64,000 bases of DNA, taken from positions 1 to 64,000 of the forward strand of contig CALODM010000013.1 in assembly GCA_942492125.1 (NCBI GenBank), in the 5' to 3' direction. The notes beneath the pieces are model-generated. The model was not told where the DNA came from. It saw nothing but the letters and a program-made list of their open reading frames with translations, and made no database searches. This stretch comes from BCD1 sp942492125 (lineage in GTDB: Bacteria > Bacteroidota > Bacteroidia > Chitinophagales > Saprospiraceae). Made by a program: the position numbers and the translations under genes. Below are positions 1 to 10,349 of the stretch, one piece after another; position 1 is the stretch's first letter; each line of letters opens with the position of its first letter.

Positions 1-2365
1 AAGATCATCATTTCCATCCGGGAAGAATTCCTTGATACCTGTATGATTTCGAAAAAGTACTGCTGGATTTATTGAACAAAAAGCTTAGGGTAGAACCCAT
101 GAGTTTGGAGAAAGTCAAAACGGTTCTTCAGGGAGTTAATGAATTACCCGGCAGTCTGGTTCAATTGGAAAGGGGCCAAGAGGACAAGGTTTCGGAGCTG
201 ATCGAGGGAAAATTAAAAGGGCAGGAAACAACGCTATTTATCGAGCTGCCTTATTTACAGGTTTTCCTGGATAAACTTTACCTGCAAATTACCGGAGATT
301 CCACCCGGGAAAGTAAAGCCATTATTTCACTGGATGCCCTGGCGCAAATTGGCACGCTGGGTGATGTACTCCGGGAATATTCTGGAGGATCAGGTGTATG
401 CTGTGTCCTGAAAGACCAATGCCAAACCTGAACTATTTGGTCCATTTTATCTCCATTTGTTTTTTTGGAAGGAACAAAAGAACTCATCGGGGAGACTGAA
501 TTACCTGACGATTACCCAAAATGGACAGTGAATTAATCAGTGATGTATTACAAGCATTTGTCAATAGCCGGTTATTGCGATTTTCAGAAAAGGATCAATT
601 GTTTGAAATAGCCCATGATTCACTGGCCTGGCAGAAGATAAACGCCAGAGAAGTGATGAGGAAATAGCTTTAATGGAGGTTCAGCTTACTGGTGAAAATC
701 AGGTGGCCTTTAAAGAGCAAGCAAGGGAGTATTTTACGAAAACAGTTGTTGTTTATTGAACCGTTTCAGGCAAGCTGATTTTAAACCCTGATGAAACTGA
801 TATTTCGATTCGGAAGAGCCAGGAATATCTGGAAAATCAAAACGAATAGCCGTTGAGCAGCAGGAAGAAAAATTGAGGGCTGCGAAAAGGCGTTTTAGGA
901 TGTTGTTAGGTTTATTGGTTGTAATTGCCATGGCTTTTACAATGGCTGTTTTGAACTGGTTTGAGGCAAATCAGGCAAAAAAAGAATCTGAAAAATCTGC
1001 GAGTGCTGCCCTGGTTAGTGATTCTATTGCCAATGTTAATTTTTTACAAGCAGAAAAGGCCAGAATGGACATTCAGGATGCGTTAACAGAATTAAAGGTC
1101 AGTGATTCCCTAAAAAATCGGGCTTTGATAAATGAAAACAAGCCTACTCGGTATTGGAATTGCAACAGGATTCAACGCATATGGCCCTGAAGTTGGTAAA
1201 AAACAAAAGTTGCAGGCCGATTCAACTCTCAATAGATTAAATATGGTTAATCCAGAGGTGGTGAGGTTACTTTTGAGCAAGGTTGACGAAGCTGTTTTAC
1301 TATTGGATTATGAGTCTGCTTTGCAAAATCTCTGCGCAGCTCTCAACCTTGACATAGAAGAATCCTATGATAAAATAAAACCAAGGCTGCTCGAATTGGC
1401 TTTTTGGTATGGGGAATCAGGAGATTTAAAAGGCTTACAGTATTTCTAAATTGGTAGGTAAGGTGTCCGGGGAATTAATACCTTCTTTCGAAGAAATAAC
1501 CAAGGAATTGAATACAGAAGTTATCGTAGTTTTGATGATTTAGTCAAGTACGGACATACTAAACAATACGCGAATTTTTCAGGAAATTGATCATGGAATT
1601 TGATGATAGGTTGTATGATGATTTGATGAAGAAATATTATCCAGTTATGATCTCTGTCCAATCAAAGCCTATTGAAGAAGAGGAAATTGTCAAAATGAAA
1701 ATCCATCAACATAAATAAGTCAAGACATTCCAGATAGGGAAATACGAGACTACTTGGTGGCAGTATTATTTATTTTGCAAATCTGCATATCATCCATTTG
1801 TCCCTCCTGGTTGGCTACCTGAAGGGCATTATCCTGTTGTAAAGGTCAGTTGGGTCGATGCGGTATATTATTGTAATTGGTTAAGTAGCCAATTGGGTAT
1901 TCCCAGATATTATGAAATTGGAGTGTTTGGACGGCCCACAACTACACTCATACGATCCTCATGAATCCAAGGATTACAGCAATCCAACATATTTTGGTAA
2001 ATCGGATAATTGGGCCATATACCCGAAACGATCCAAGGGAGGATACCGCCTTCCTTCTATTGTAGAATTTGAATCAGTCACCGAGTATGATTTAGTTACT
2101 ATTAAACCTGATAGTTTAGGCCGTATAGCCTCTTTCTGGGATGAAAATAAATATGATAGAGTCAATCCTGTCGGGATAAAAACAACCAAACAAATCTGGA
2201 ATCTTTTGATTTAATAGGTAATGTTTCTGAATGGAGCGAAGCGAAAATTGTTTTAGGTTGCTCGTGGGCGAATGATTATGATGAATGTGAATATCAAAAA
2301 TAAGGAGTCCGTTGGAAATCAGAAAAAACACCATTGGTTTTAGGGTTGCAAGGTCATCCTATTAA
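1..2365 (+). pseudogene. Broken STAND-type NTPase / transmembrane / FGE-sulfatase domain protein (5' end outside window)
   Basis: Pieces in all three plus frames join into one protein. About 72-430 has the helical end of a STAND NTPase module (LPYLQVFLDKLY, then an LGDVLREY stretch), continued near 540-650 by FEIAHDSLAWQ. A transmembrane segment at about 895-955 (LLGLLVVIAMAFTMAVL) follows a basic coiled coil, then a helical stretch at 1240-1445. The end is a formylglycine-generating-enzyme-like (FGE/SUMF1) domain: YYPVMISV near 1630, a VSWVDAVYYCNWLS motif at 1850-1890, NPVGIKT near 2165, GNVSEW near 2220, and a final GFRVARSSY before TAA at 2363-2365. STAND plus FGE proteins are known from bacterial conflict systems, so a defence or signalling role is an inference. 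At least eight frame changes or stops break it. The Walker motifs would lie upstream of the window. Confidence 0.6.
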
Positions 2366-2485
2366 GGGGTCAAGTTTTTTTCAATTATCATTATTCTGAA
2401 ATATTTCACGTAAAAAAATATTATCTAACAATTATCCCATTAATTGAATCAAAACCAATTCGTAATAATAATCAAACCCAACAGC

Positions 2486-3335
2486 ATGAAAATCCATCAT
2501 TTCCCTGTTTATGATCTCTTACTCATTTTCCCCGCTTTTCGCACAAACGAGTCCAACCAATATAGTAAAGCAAGACCCTTACCCATGCGCCTGTGAAGGC
2601 AATTACGTCACATTGACCCTATACTATTTTGGCGAGGAGGATGTAAACATCTCCATTTACCGCGATCAACAATTGGAAAGCCTGGTTCAGAAAACTCAGA
2701 GACCGCTGAAAAAGGGGAATAAGTTTTCGATAATCGCAAAATATAGTTCTCACGGAGTGTTGACCAAACCTACCTAGTACTTGAAAATGCTGACAAAGAA
2801 GAAAAATTGTTTGTTATACGAACCTCCTGTCCTTCTCCTTTTCCTGGCCGGGGGCACTGGAGGAACAGAAATCCTGGGGGAAATCCTTTGGTGATTTCAT
2901 TGTGCTTTCTCATGAGGATGAATCCGGAAAGGTATGTTCCATCGATGATGTGGAAATGGATTGGCACCAACAGGGAATATTGGAACGGATAAAAGCAATA
3001 AATTAGGTACTAGAAATAAGAGTGATATTGTTTTTATTTCGAATGATGAAGAACGGGGATACCCTCAAGATGGGAGGTTTGGTATCAATAAACAAAATCC
3101 TGAGTGGGAAGAACCTGGATGTAGAAGGGATAATTTAGCTTTTGGTTATCTATTCAGATCAAACCAGAGATGCAGAAAATAATATCTTTGAAATGGAAAG
3201 ACAAATACTCTCACCCAAAACAGATTATGGAATGATGTATTCCTTAATGACTCCTGCGACCTCGAAAAAGCGGGTATCACCTACCCCGATTTTAGAAGGT
3301 TAAAAGAATTGCTTAATCAAACCCAAAATAAATAA
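2486..3335 (+). pseudogene. Secreted tail-fibre-like surface protein, short paralogue, frameshifted
   Basis: A signal-peptide start at 2486 is shifted into the frame that reads FSPLFAQ, followed by YPCACEGNYVTLTLYYFG and a small beta-domain. Further on, in other frames, come GNIGTDKSNKLGTRN and DGRFGINKQNPEWEEP (2965-3110), then a short C-terminus LWNDVFLNDSCDLEKAGITYPDF ending in TAA at 3333-3335. The same blocks occur in the same order in the next gene, so the two are paralogues. The GTRN...GRFGIN region resembles the repeat-rich stalks of Bacteroidota surface proteins and phage tail fibres; this is my recognition, not a search result. At least five frameshifts are needed. Function unknown; probably exported. 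Confidence 0.45.
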
Positions 3336-3497
3336 TTAAATCCAATAAAAACCCTACTCCGTTATGCAGAAAACAATATATAGCTTATTCCTTTCACATT
3401 ACAGTTCAATCCAAATAATTATGGACCGTTTTCTTCCGTCGAAGGAAAGACAGCAGTTTGTTTACAGTTCTTTATATAATTCATAAACCCTATCATT

Positions 3498-5685
3498 ATG
3501 AAAAATCCAATCCTCACTTTAATAGCCCTATTCACTTTTTCTTTGCTTTTAGCTCAAAAGCCAACGCCTTCAAATGTTACTCCAGTTCAAAAATATCCTT
3601 GTGAGTGTGAAGGATTTCACAAACAAATCCAGGTATTATTTTGGCCCGGATGATTTAAAAATTCTGGGTTTATGGAGATGAGGAGTTTGAGAAGAAGTAT
3701 TATGAATCTTATTCGGATGAACCATATCCAGCGGGTTTAATTTAACCATTGATGCCGGGAGGAGTAGGGGCAGTAAGTTTAACCCATACTTGTATTTCGT
3801 TGTAGAGGAAAAAGACGGAACGCGGAATGTCACAAAAATCCGTTCCAGGTGCCCGGTTACTTCTGCGCCGGAATCCAAGGCTGAACAGGAAATACTGGGG
3901 AAAACCGGGTATTTTACCGTCTATTCCAGAACGGATGAGGATGGTAACAAATGTACGCTGGATAAAATACAAAACCCATTGGCACCAAGCCGGAAATGTA
4001 GCTACTGATAAAACCAACAAACTAGGAACACGGAATAATGAAAACCTGATATTTATTATACGATGAAGCCCGGGGCATTATCACCAAAGAGGGAAGGTTC
4101 GGGATCAATAAAGAGAATCCTGAAGAGGGCAGTTATTTGGATGTAGAGGGGGCAATAACTTCTGATGTACTCATTATCAAGGGAAATGATGGCGATTTTG
4201 GTATGGGTACACGGGGCGAAAGCATTGTGGATGTGCGGGGCATTTTAATGGCAGACAGTATTACGATAAAAGGAGGATTGGATATTGACGGAAATCTCAA
4301 AGTTCATGGGGATTCTGTTATTGTTGATCACAATTTATTTGTCGGAGGTATCACTCATACCAATTATGATAAGGTTTACTATAAACTTGATGTTACCAAT
4401 ACTACTACATCCAGAAGTTTGTATGTACGGGACGATGTTAGAGATATCAAGGATGAGGATAAAATGAAAGGTGGTTTTGTAGCCACTTTTGAGAATACCA
4501 ATGATGATAAAGGTGATGGTATTTCAATAATAATAAACAGGGAAGAGACTACTGCAGAAATAACTTTATTACTTTTTTTAGGAAACATCCTGATTCTACA
4601 AACCAGGTAGTGGCTGGCAGGATAGAGGGATATCATCATAATTTATTGGATGAACCTGCTATTGTTGAGTGGTACAAAGAAAATTTTGGAACTATGGAGG
4701 ATTTCTTGAAGGAGGTTTTGGGTTTTGAGACCCCAATAGATTTGAATCTGGAATTCATCGAATTCACTAAAGGAAAATTTCCAACACTCAATGAAGGAGC
4801 ATTACCTTCACTTTCCATTGATGCTGAATGGAAAGGGGTAGACTTTGATTGGAATGCCGGCAAATTACCTTCTCTAAATGGGGATCCTTACCCAATTTAG
4901 GTTTTAAACTTCCAATATCTTTTAATGGAGATGTCACTGATATTATTCAGCCTTGGCTACGGTTCACCCCTGATTGGGGTAAAATTATCCCCCCAAAATA
5001 AAGAGGACTTGGAAAATGTTGATGAAAATCCGGTTTTCCAACTTTACGCAGAAGCCCGTGAAAATGATTGGAAAAGCATGTTGAGTTTAAGTTTAAGCCA
5101 AATTCCTGTGAAGGCCCTGAACTTGAATTAGAGGCTATTATCAAAAGCGAAGGTATAACTTATGGTTCTAAAGGTGCTGATTATGCAGAATGGCTGCCTC
5201 GTTCAGAAATGACCCAAAAATTTTCACCTCGGACAAATAGTTGGTGTAAAAGGTGGTCATATTTCTCTGAGTACTTCAGATGCGGATCATATTCTGGTGA
5301 TTTCAAGTAAACCCATAGTTCTTGGTAATATGCCAGAGCAGGGAAAGGAATATCTTTAAGAAAAAGTAGCATTTATGGGACAGGTTCCTACTTGGGTCAA
5401 AGGAGAAGTTCTCATTGGAGATTTTATCCTGGCATCGGGAAATAACGATGGCATAGGTATCGCAAAATCACCGGAAGCTTTAACTATCGAAGATATTCCT
5501 AACATTGTAGGAAAGCATGGTCAGCTTCAGATAATCCGATGCTAAATCTTATCAATGTAGCCATAGGGATTGACAGAAGTGATTTGTCCGGTGCCATTCT
5601 GACCCAACAAAAAAAGATCGAGGATCTGGAAAAAAGATTAGAATTAATTGAAGAGAAGTTGTTGGGTGGCGAACTGAACCAATAA
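3498..5685 (+). pseudogene. Secreted tail-fibre-like protein with C-terminal G2-peptidase-like / chaperone-like domain, frameshifted
   Basis: The start MKNPILTLIALFTFSLLLAQ is a clear signal peptide. It is followed by YPCECEGF, a beta-domain shared with the upstream paralogue, the block GNVATDKTNKLGTRN (about 4000-4035) and GRFGINKENPEEG (4097-4135). The best open stretch (4137-4610) is a beta-helix-like series. The 3' third, pieced from three frames (5150-5685), reads SKGADYAEWLPR, then a compact beta-domain and a terminal coiled coil (ILTQQKKIEDLEKRLELIEEK). The DYAEWL motif resembles the self-processing or chaperone domains at the ends of phage tail spikes (Peptidase_G2-like); this is inference. 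About 720 residues if intact. At least eight frame changes. A strong hairpin terminator follows. Confidence 0.5.
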
Positions 5686-5717
5686 GTTGATTGCCCCTGA
5701 ATAATGGAATTTTTCTT

Positions 5718-5755
5718 AACTGATTGGAACGGCGAAAAATCCGTTCCAATCAGTT
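5718..5755. terminator. Bidirectional hairpin terminator
   Basis: The 15-bp arms 5718-5732 and 5741-5755 (AACTGATTGGAACGG and its exact complement) enclose an 8-nt loop. It sits between the convergent surface-protein gene and the cytosine deaminase gene. There is no long T tract on either side, so termination is inferred from the stem strength and position. Confidence 0.7.
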
Positions 5756-5778
5756 CAACCCGTCAAATCAGTGTTCCA

Positions 5779-6222
5779 TCATCTAGTTTCTCCAATATCC
5801 TCATTCCACAACTCCGGCTTCTCCCGGATAAAGGTCTCCATCATTTCAATACACTCCGCATTGTTCATTACCACTACTTCCAGACCGCGGTCTTCCAGCA
5901 GTTTTTCTTCTCCCATAAAGGTCTTGTGTTCGCCAATGACCACCTTGGGAATGCCATACAACAGGATCGCTCCTGAACACATCGAGCAAGGGGAGAGGGT
6001 CGTGTAAATCACACATTCGCGGTAAACAGAAGCCGGTAATCGCCCGGCATTTTCCAGGGCATCCATTTCGCCATGCAGGATGCAACTGCCGTTTTGCACC
6101 CGTCGATTATGACCGCGGCCAATGATCTTACCATTGTGTACCAAAACACTGCCGATAGGAATGCCTCCTTCTGCCAGGCCTTTTTTGGCTTCGTCGATAG
6201 CTGCTTGTAAGAATGGGTCCAT
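5779..6222 (-). CDS. Cytosine deaminase, FCY1 (yeast) type of the CMP/dCMP deaminase fold
   Basis: 147 residues, a complete single-domain zinc deaminase. Zinc ligands and proton donor are visible: H50-G-E52 (ILHGEMDALEN) and C79-x-x-C82 (SPCSMCSGAI). The fit to the yeast cytosine deaminase family is close along the whole length: EGGIPIGSVLV near the N-terminus, GRGHN, YTTLSPC, LYGIPKVVIGE, and the C-terminal helix ending ELWNEDIGE, which in that family caps the active site. The predicted reaction is cytosine to uracil, which would feed the uracil catabolic genes a few kilobases upstream. Guanine or another base deaminase is the alternative. The next gene (6262) is on the same strand after 39 nt, so co-transcription is possible. 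Confidence 0.85.
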   Translation of the reverse strand: MDPFLQAAIDEAKKGLAEGGIPIGSVLVHNGKIIGRGHNRRVQNGSCILHGEMDALENAGRLPASVYRECVIYTTLSPCSMCSGAILLYGIPKVVIGEHKTFMGEEKLLEDRGLEVVVMNNAECIEMMETFIREKPELWNEDIGETR

Positions 6223-6261
6223 ATAAAATGTATTTTGTCTGATAGGCTAAAGCCTGAGGTA

Positions 6262-7758
6262 CTAAAACAAACTCCAGTTCCCTTCCTTATAATATCTGTA
6301 GAGTACCGGAGAAATGATCGTATTCACTTCAATACCAGTCGTATCCACCATTGGTTTTCCAAAGTTAGTGATCTGGTGTAAAGCATCCTGGTTGAGCCAC
6401 TTTAGATCCAATCCAGAGAGATCAACCGCACTGATGGTTTCCTTGTCAAAAGGGCGTTTTTTACCGACAATCCAGCCCCATTCTCCCAAAGTTAAAACCT
6501 GATTGTGCATAGGAATAGTTTGGAACCCCGCAGCATTGAGCGATTTTTCAATACAATAAAAAGCCCTGGTCGCATAATAGGGACTGCCTGCCTGGGTAAT
6601 CAAAGTCCCATTCGCCGTAAGGCTCTTATAACAGAGGTAATAAAACTCCCGGGTGTACAATTTATTCAGGTCAACATTGTTAGGGTCCGGCAAGTCGATG
6701 AAAATAACATCATAAAGCCCTTTAAAATCTTCCAGGAAGGTAAAAGCATCTCCAATATGAATGTCGACTTTTTCCTTGTTTAAAGCATCCCGATTCAGGT
6801 CTGTGAATATAGGGTTTTCTTTGGCCAACCGGACCATTTCTTCATCGAGATCGACAAGGGTAATTTTTTCAATATCGGGATATTGCATCAATTCCCGGGC
6901 GATACAACCATCACCGCCTCCGAGGATCAGGATGTTGCGCGGATCTTGGGTAATACCCATTACAGGATGGACCATAGGCTCATGGTAGAGGTACTCATCA
7001 AAGGTGGACAATTGCTGATTGCCATTGATGAACAGCGAATGGTGGTTCATCCACTGGGTCACGACAATTTTTTGATACTTTGTCTGTTTTTCAAAAATGA
7101 CCTTGTCCTTGTATTTGGCCTGCTCTCCGAAGAGGATGATGGGTTTGGCAAATATCATTCCACTGATCAGGATAGCCCCAACAAGGATGTAAGCAAGATT
7201 TAAGGCTCTCTTCCAGGTGGGCTGTATATATTGTTTCAAAACCCGGAATAACCAGAAGGACACCAGGAAATTGAGCAACCCCAGGATAAAAGGGGTGTAG
7301 GTCAAACCCAGGTAGGGGAGGCCGATAAAAGCAAAAAACAATCCTCCGATCAAGGACCCGTAATAGTCCTTTTCCAGAATACTGGAAATGTTGGTCTTCA
7401 ATGTTTCAAACTCATCATTAATCCTGGTGGCAAAAGGTATTTCCAATCCGATCAGCAATCCAATGGCAATGGACATCAGGTAGATAACGATCCAGGAATT
7501 ATTCGTAAACCCAAAAATCAGGTAAGAGACCATGGCCGAGAAGGAAACCAAAATGGAAAGGGTCAGCTCTGTGATGATAAAATATTCGACAATTTTGTCA
7601 TCAAACAATTTGCTGAACCGGCTTCCCAGCCCCATGGAAAACAACATGATGGATACAATCAGGTAAATTGAAGGACGGCATTGCCAATAAAATAGGAAGC
7701 CAATGTACAACATATATAAAGCAACAATGTCGCTGATACCAGTGGCGAACAGGGGCAA
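6262..7758 (-). CDS. Membrane-embedded aminopropyltransferase (spermidine synthase-like), N-terminus frameshifted
   Basis: About 498 residues as read: several transmembrane helices (about residues 1-200), then a spermidine-synthase methyltransferase-like fold with LILGGGDGCIARE (SAM or decarboxylated-SAM pocket), TLVDLDEEM and the acidic VIFIDLPDPNN. It would use decarboxylated AdoMet made by the nearby SpeD. The N-terminus is damaged. Reading 7690-7722 in a shifted frame gives LASYFIGNAVLQFT, which fits the family better than the in-frame YIGFLFYWQCRPSIY, so one indel before and one after are likely. The reading frame also continues upstream as RHSRVLKIA, so the true start lies between 7758 and about 7924. 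Transmembrane spermidine synthase-like proteins next to SpeD and DUF4178 are a known neighbourhood. Confidence 0.85.
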   Translation of the reverse strand: MPLFATGISDIVALYMLYIGFLFYWQCRPSIYLIVSIMLFSMGLGSRFSKLFDDKIVEYFIITELTLSILVSFSAMVSYLIFGFTNNSWIVIYLMSIAIGLLIGLEIPFATRINDEFETLKTNISSILEKDYYGSLIGGLFFAFIGLPYLGLTYTPFILGLLNFLVSFWLFRVLKQYIQPTWKRALNLAYILVGAILISGMIFAKPIILFGEQAKYKDKVIFEKQTKYQKIVVTQWMNHHSLFINGNQQLSTFDEYLYHEPMVHPVMGITQDPRNILILGGGDGCIARELMQYPDIEKITLVDLDEEMVRLAKENPIFTDLNRDALNKEKVDIHIGDAFTFLEDFKGLYDVIFIDLPDPNNVDLNKLYTREFYYLCYKSLTANGTLITQAGSPYYATRAFYCIEKSLNAAGFQTIPMHNQVLTLGEWGWIVGKKRPFDKETISAVDLSGLDLKWLNQDALHQITNFGKPMVDTTGIEVNTIISPVLYRYYKEGNWSLF

Positions 7759-8101
7759 TTTTTAATACCCTGGAGTGTCGTTTATATTCAGAGTTGGAAG
7801 GTTCCAATCTGAATTGCTTGTGTGTAAAATTAGATTTCTTGAGACGATTTTGAATGTGCCATATTTTTCTCAAGGCGAGCAATTGATGCACATTTGGAAA
7901 AGACAATATTTGACAACTTTTCATATCCTTTTTCGATAAAGTACGATTTCAAATTCGGGGGAAGGACATCACCTAGTAATCCTGCCGCCAATTAAATCAA
8001 AAAAGCTTTTTCTTTTCTATTCGGCCTCTTCCAATGGAATACATAAATAATCCAGGGAAATTTAATCTCTTGCTTCCCGTTTAAATATCTACGACATCAA
8101 A

Positions 8102-8851
8102 TTACTTTCCAACTCCACCGGAGCGGCCTCCGGTTTTGCAACTGCCCATATCTGGAAGAGCTTCTGCCTTCCTTTTTTGTTGCGTTTGCCAGGTGGTGTT
8201 ACTGGATTTTCTGGTGTAAAATTTAGAGCGGTTGGCACGTTGGTAGCTGCTGTTGGTACCGTAAGTATCTGCCCCTGAGCCATAAAAAGCAGCTCTGCCC
8301 CGGTAATTGGAAGCATAGTTGCTGTAGGTGCCGTATCCGGTGGTTCTGCTGAGTAACCAGTCCAAGAGTCAGGAAAAAAACTGCCAGGGCGATATCTCCA
8401 TTGCCTTTCATTGTTGCGTACCATTGGTAGCCGTCGAATCTACCACCCATTCCCCATACTCTTCATTGCCTATGGCCCAGTCGAAACCTACGGGTTTTGG
8501 GGTGCTGGTCAGCACACCGTCGTGGTAGGATATGAGTTCCATACCCAAGTCATTTTCGTGCTGGTTAAAGAAGCTTTCATTGACATTTACCCAACCGGTG
8601 GAATCTATGTCGACACGATCTTCTTTTGGGTTGAGAACAATATATTTATGGCGATAGATAATGTTCTTTTCATCTTCGACAACATCCATATCGTCCAGGA
8701 CAAGAGAGAATTCCTGTGTGCCCTGCTCTTCAACGATTGCCAAAGCAGGTTCAGGGTCGACGGAAAGGGGCGGTTTTGTTTGTCCGCAACTAAGTAGGAA
8801 GGCGGTAGCCAAAACCAAAAAAGTCAGTTGTAAAAAAGTGTTGTTTTTCAT
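8102..8851 (-). pseudogene. Lipoprotein of the polyamine-type cluster, two frameshifts
   Basis: The start at 8851 gives MKNNTFLQLTFLVLATAFLLSCGQ, a signal peptide with lipobox LLSC; the 10 extra upstream codons look spurious. The N-terminal domain runs to about 8440 (YGEWVVD). The frame then changes to GRFDGYQWYATMKGNGDIALAVFFLTLGL (8345-8437), including one hydrophobic segment, and changes again to MDWLLSRTTGYGTYSNY, ending in a Ser/Tyr/Arg-rich low-complexity tail that finishes GGVGK. The two shifts join naturally, so indel errors are more likely than decay. The gene abuts the DUF4178 stop codon. No function is known to me; location in the envelope is predicted. Confidence 0.55.
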
Positions 8852-8881
8852 GAAGTCTGGTATTTTGCAGAATGAAGCCAT

Positions 8882-9394
8882 TTAAAATGGCGCTTTTATA
8901 TTTTTTATTTTTTTGGCGCTAATGGGTTGTCCAACACTGAAGTCCATCTCACCATCATCCCATTGCGCTATAGCGATGAAGTGTTCCCCGTCATAAAAGC
9001 CATAATTGGTCAGTCGCTGGGAAGGTTCCATTCCGGCGATATTTTTATAGTAACCTTCATTGATCTCTTCCAACTGGTATCTCCGTCCCGCATAATCAAG
9101 TTCAGCGAGAATTTCTTCCCCTTCAAAATCTTCCGGTCCAAAATCAGGCATGAGCTGGTCTTTGTCGACCTCCACACTAAAAATCACAACGATTTTCCCG
9201 TCGTCGTCTTCCACTTCCAGATATGCTTCCTGGCTGTCTCCCAAAATTTTGTATTCAATGCTCCGTCCGTCCTGTCCCCAGTCGTATTCATAAACATCAA
9301 TAATCTTCCATTGGATGTTTTGATAGTCAAAAGAATAACCTTTGTTGAGCTTCAGTAATGATTGATCTTCTTTCCCAAATAGTTTATTGAGCAT
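8882..9394 (-). CDS. DUF4178 domain protein
   Basis: 170 residues, acidic, all-beta character. The N-terminal half has the DUF4178 pattern: LNKGYSFDYQNIQWKIIDVYEYDWG, then EYKILG and a YLEVEDDDG strand; the C-terminal half carries NYGFYDGEHFIAIAQWDDGE. No signal peptide or membrane segment. It lies 4 nt after speD and directly before the lipoprotein gene, so the genes form a tight minus-strand operon. DUF4178 proteins repeatedly neighbour SpeD and membrane aminopropyltransferases, which suggests a shared polyamine-linked envelope function; the biochemical role is not established. Confidence 0.8.
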   Translation of the reverse strand: MLNKLFGKEDQSLLKLNKGYSFDYQNIQWKIIDVYEYDWGQDGRSIEYKILGDSQEAYLEVEDDDGKIVVIFSVEVDKDQLMPDFGPEDFEGEEILAELDYAGRRYQLEEINEGYYKNIAGMEPSQRLTNYGFYDGEHFIAIAQWDDGEMDFSVGQPISAKKIKNIKAPF

Positions 9395-9398
9395 TTTT

Positions 9399-9806
9399 TT
9401 ATTTGGTTAGTGAGTGATTAAATTTTTTGATTTCATTTACCGGGCCACGGTGTATTGATTTTACTTCCATTTTTTCGGCTTTGAATTCCTGCTGAAGGAA
9501 GGCAATACCTTCTTGCAGATCATATTGTTGATTGCAGGTGAAAAAATCAATGGCTACATAATTGTATTCCGGCCAGGTATGGATCGCAATATGACTTTCC
9601 TTAATGACAATAACACCACTGACACCGATGGGGGAGAAATGATGTATGACGCTTTTGACCACACTGAAGTTGACAACTTCTGTCAGGTCCAGTAACTTTT
9701 TTTCGACCACGCCGGGATCGTCAATCAACTCTGATGGGCATCCGTAGAGTTCGATCAGTGTTTGAAAACCAAGGTGATTATTATTAAGGTTTGTGTTGTC
9801 TTCCAT
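9399..9806 (-). CDS. speD: S-adenosylmethionine decarboxylase proenzyme (bacterial class 1b type)
   Basis: 135 residues, the normal size for the short bacterial enzyme. The self-cleavage site KE-SHIAIHTWPE is intact: S71 would become the pyruvoyl group, with H76 and C91 (in DFFTC) at the positions of the conserved processing and catalytic residues. It decarboxylates AdoMet to supply aminopropyl groups. It is the first gene of the minus-strand operon speD, DUF4178, lipoprotein, aminopropyltransferase. No separate soluble spermidine synthase gene is seen nearby, so its product is probably used by the membrane aminopropyltransferase. Confidence 0.93.
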   Translation of the reverse strand: MEDNTNLNNNHLGFQTLIELYGCPSELIDDPGVVEKKLLDLTEVVNFSVVKSVIHHFSPIGVSGVIVIKESHIAIHTWPEYNYVAIDFFTCNQQYDLQEGIAFLQQEFKAEKMEVKSIHRGPVNEIKKFNHSLTK

Positions 9807-10039
9807 TGGATCAGATGATCTGGCTGTTCATTTATGCAAAATCAAAAGTAACAAAAAAGCAGGATAATTCAGAGTGCAGGCTATTAGACCAACATATCTT
9901 TTTGAAGGACGTAGTATTGTATAAATTGCTACCGCGTTGAGGCCTGTAAACAAACAACACCCATTTAAGAATAGATATCCATGCGACGATCCATAACTGT
10001 TAATCAGCAATAAAAAGATCCGAGATATTAAAAATAAAA

Positions 10040-10309
10040 TCAGGCTGCCTGTAAATCCAAATCACTTTTTGATATATACTCCGAGGGTTCCTGTTTCCGG
10101 AATACTGTAGAATGGCATGCCCTGAAACCTCCTATGCCGGTAATCAGCATGCCGATTGCCGGCAAACCAAAAAGCATATCAGACATTGAATTGGATAATT
10201 TAAACAACCAAATTGTCAAAAATATTGAATAAGGCCAGGGGAATGCAAAAAATAGCAAGGGTCCAAGGAATAACTTGAAGGATACAGTCTGCTGTGCCTT
10301 AGAATGCAT
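10040..10309 (-). CDS. Small predicted membrane protein, uncertain
   Basis: 89 residues with two hydrophobic stretches (LFLGPLLFFAFPWPYSIFLTIWL and MLFGLPAIGMLITGIGG) and a charged tail. An AGGAT sequence sits 3 nt before the ATG at 10309, and the gene begins 40 nt after preA on the same strand, so it could be co-transcribed. I recognise no family. It may be a spurious ORF; composition is the only support beyond the start region. The stretch 9807-10039 holds no other convincing gene. Confidence 0.3.
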   Translation of the reverse strand: MHSKAQQTVSFKLFLGPLLFFAFPWPYSIFLTIWLFKLSNSMSDMLFGLPAIGMLITGIGGFRACHSTVFRKQEPSEYISKSDLDLQAA

Positions 10310-10349
10310 TATCCTGCTTTAACGGGTTATCCAGGATTTTTTCTTCCAT

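Noticed and set aside
2486..5685. Prophage tail genes
   Set aside because: Both genes have signal peptides and no other phage structural, lysis or integrase genes are nearby.
9828..10010. A 60-codon minus-strand ORF between speD and the small membrane protein
   Set aside because: No start-site support, family likeness or codon pattern; probably chance.
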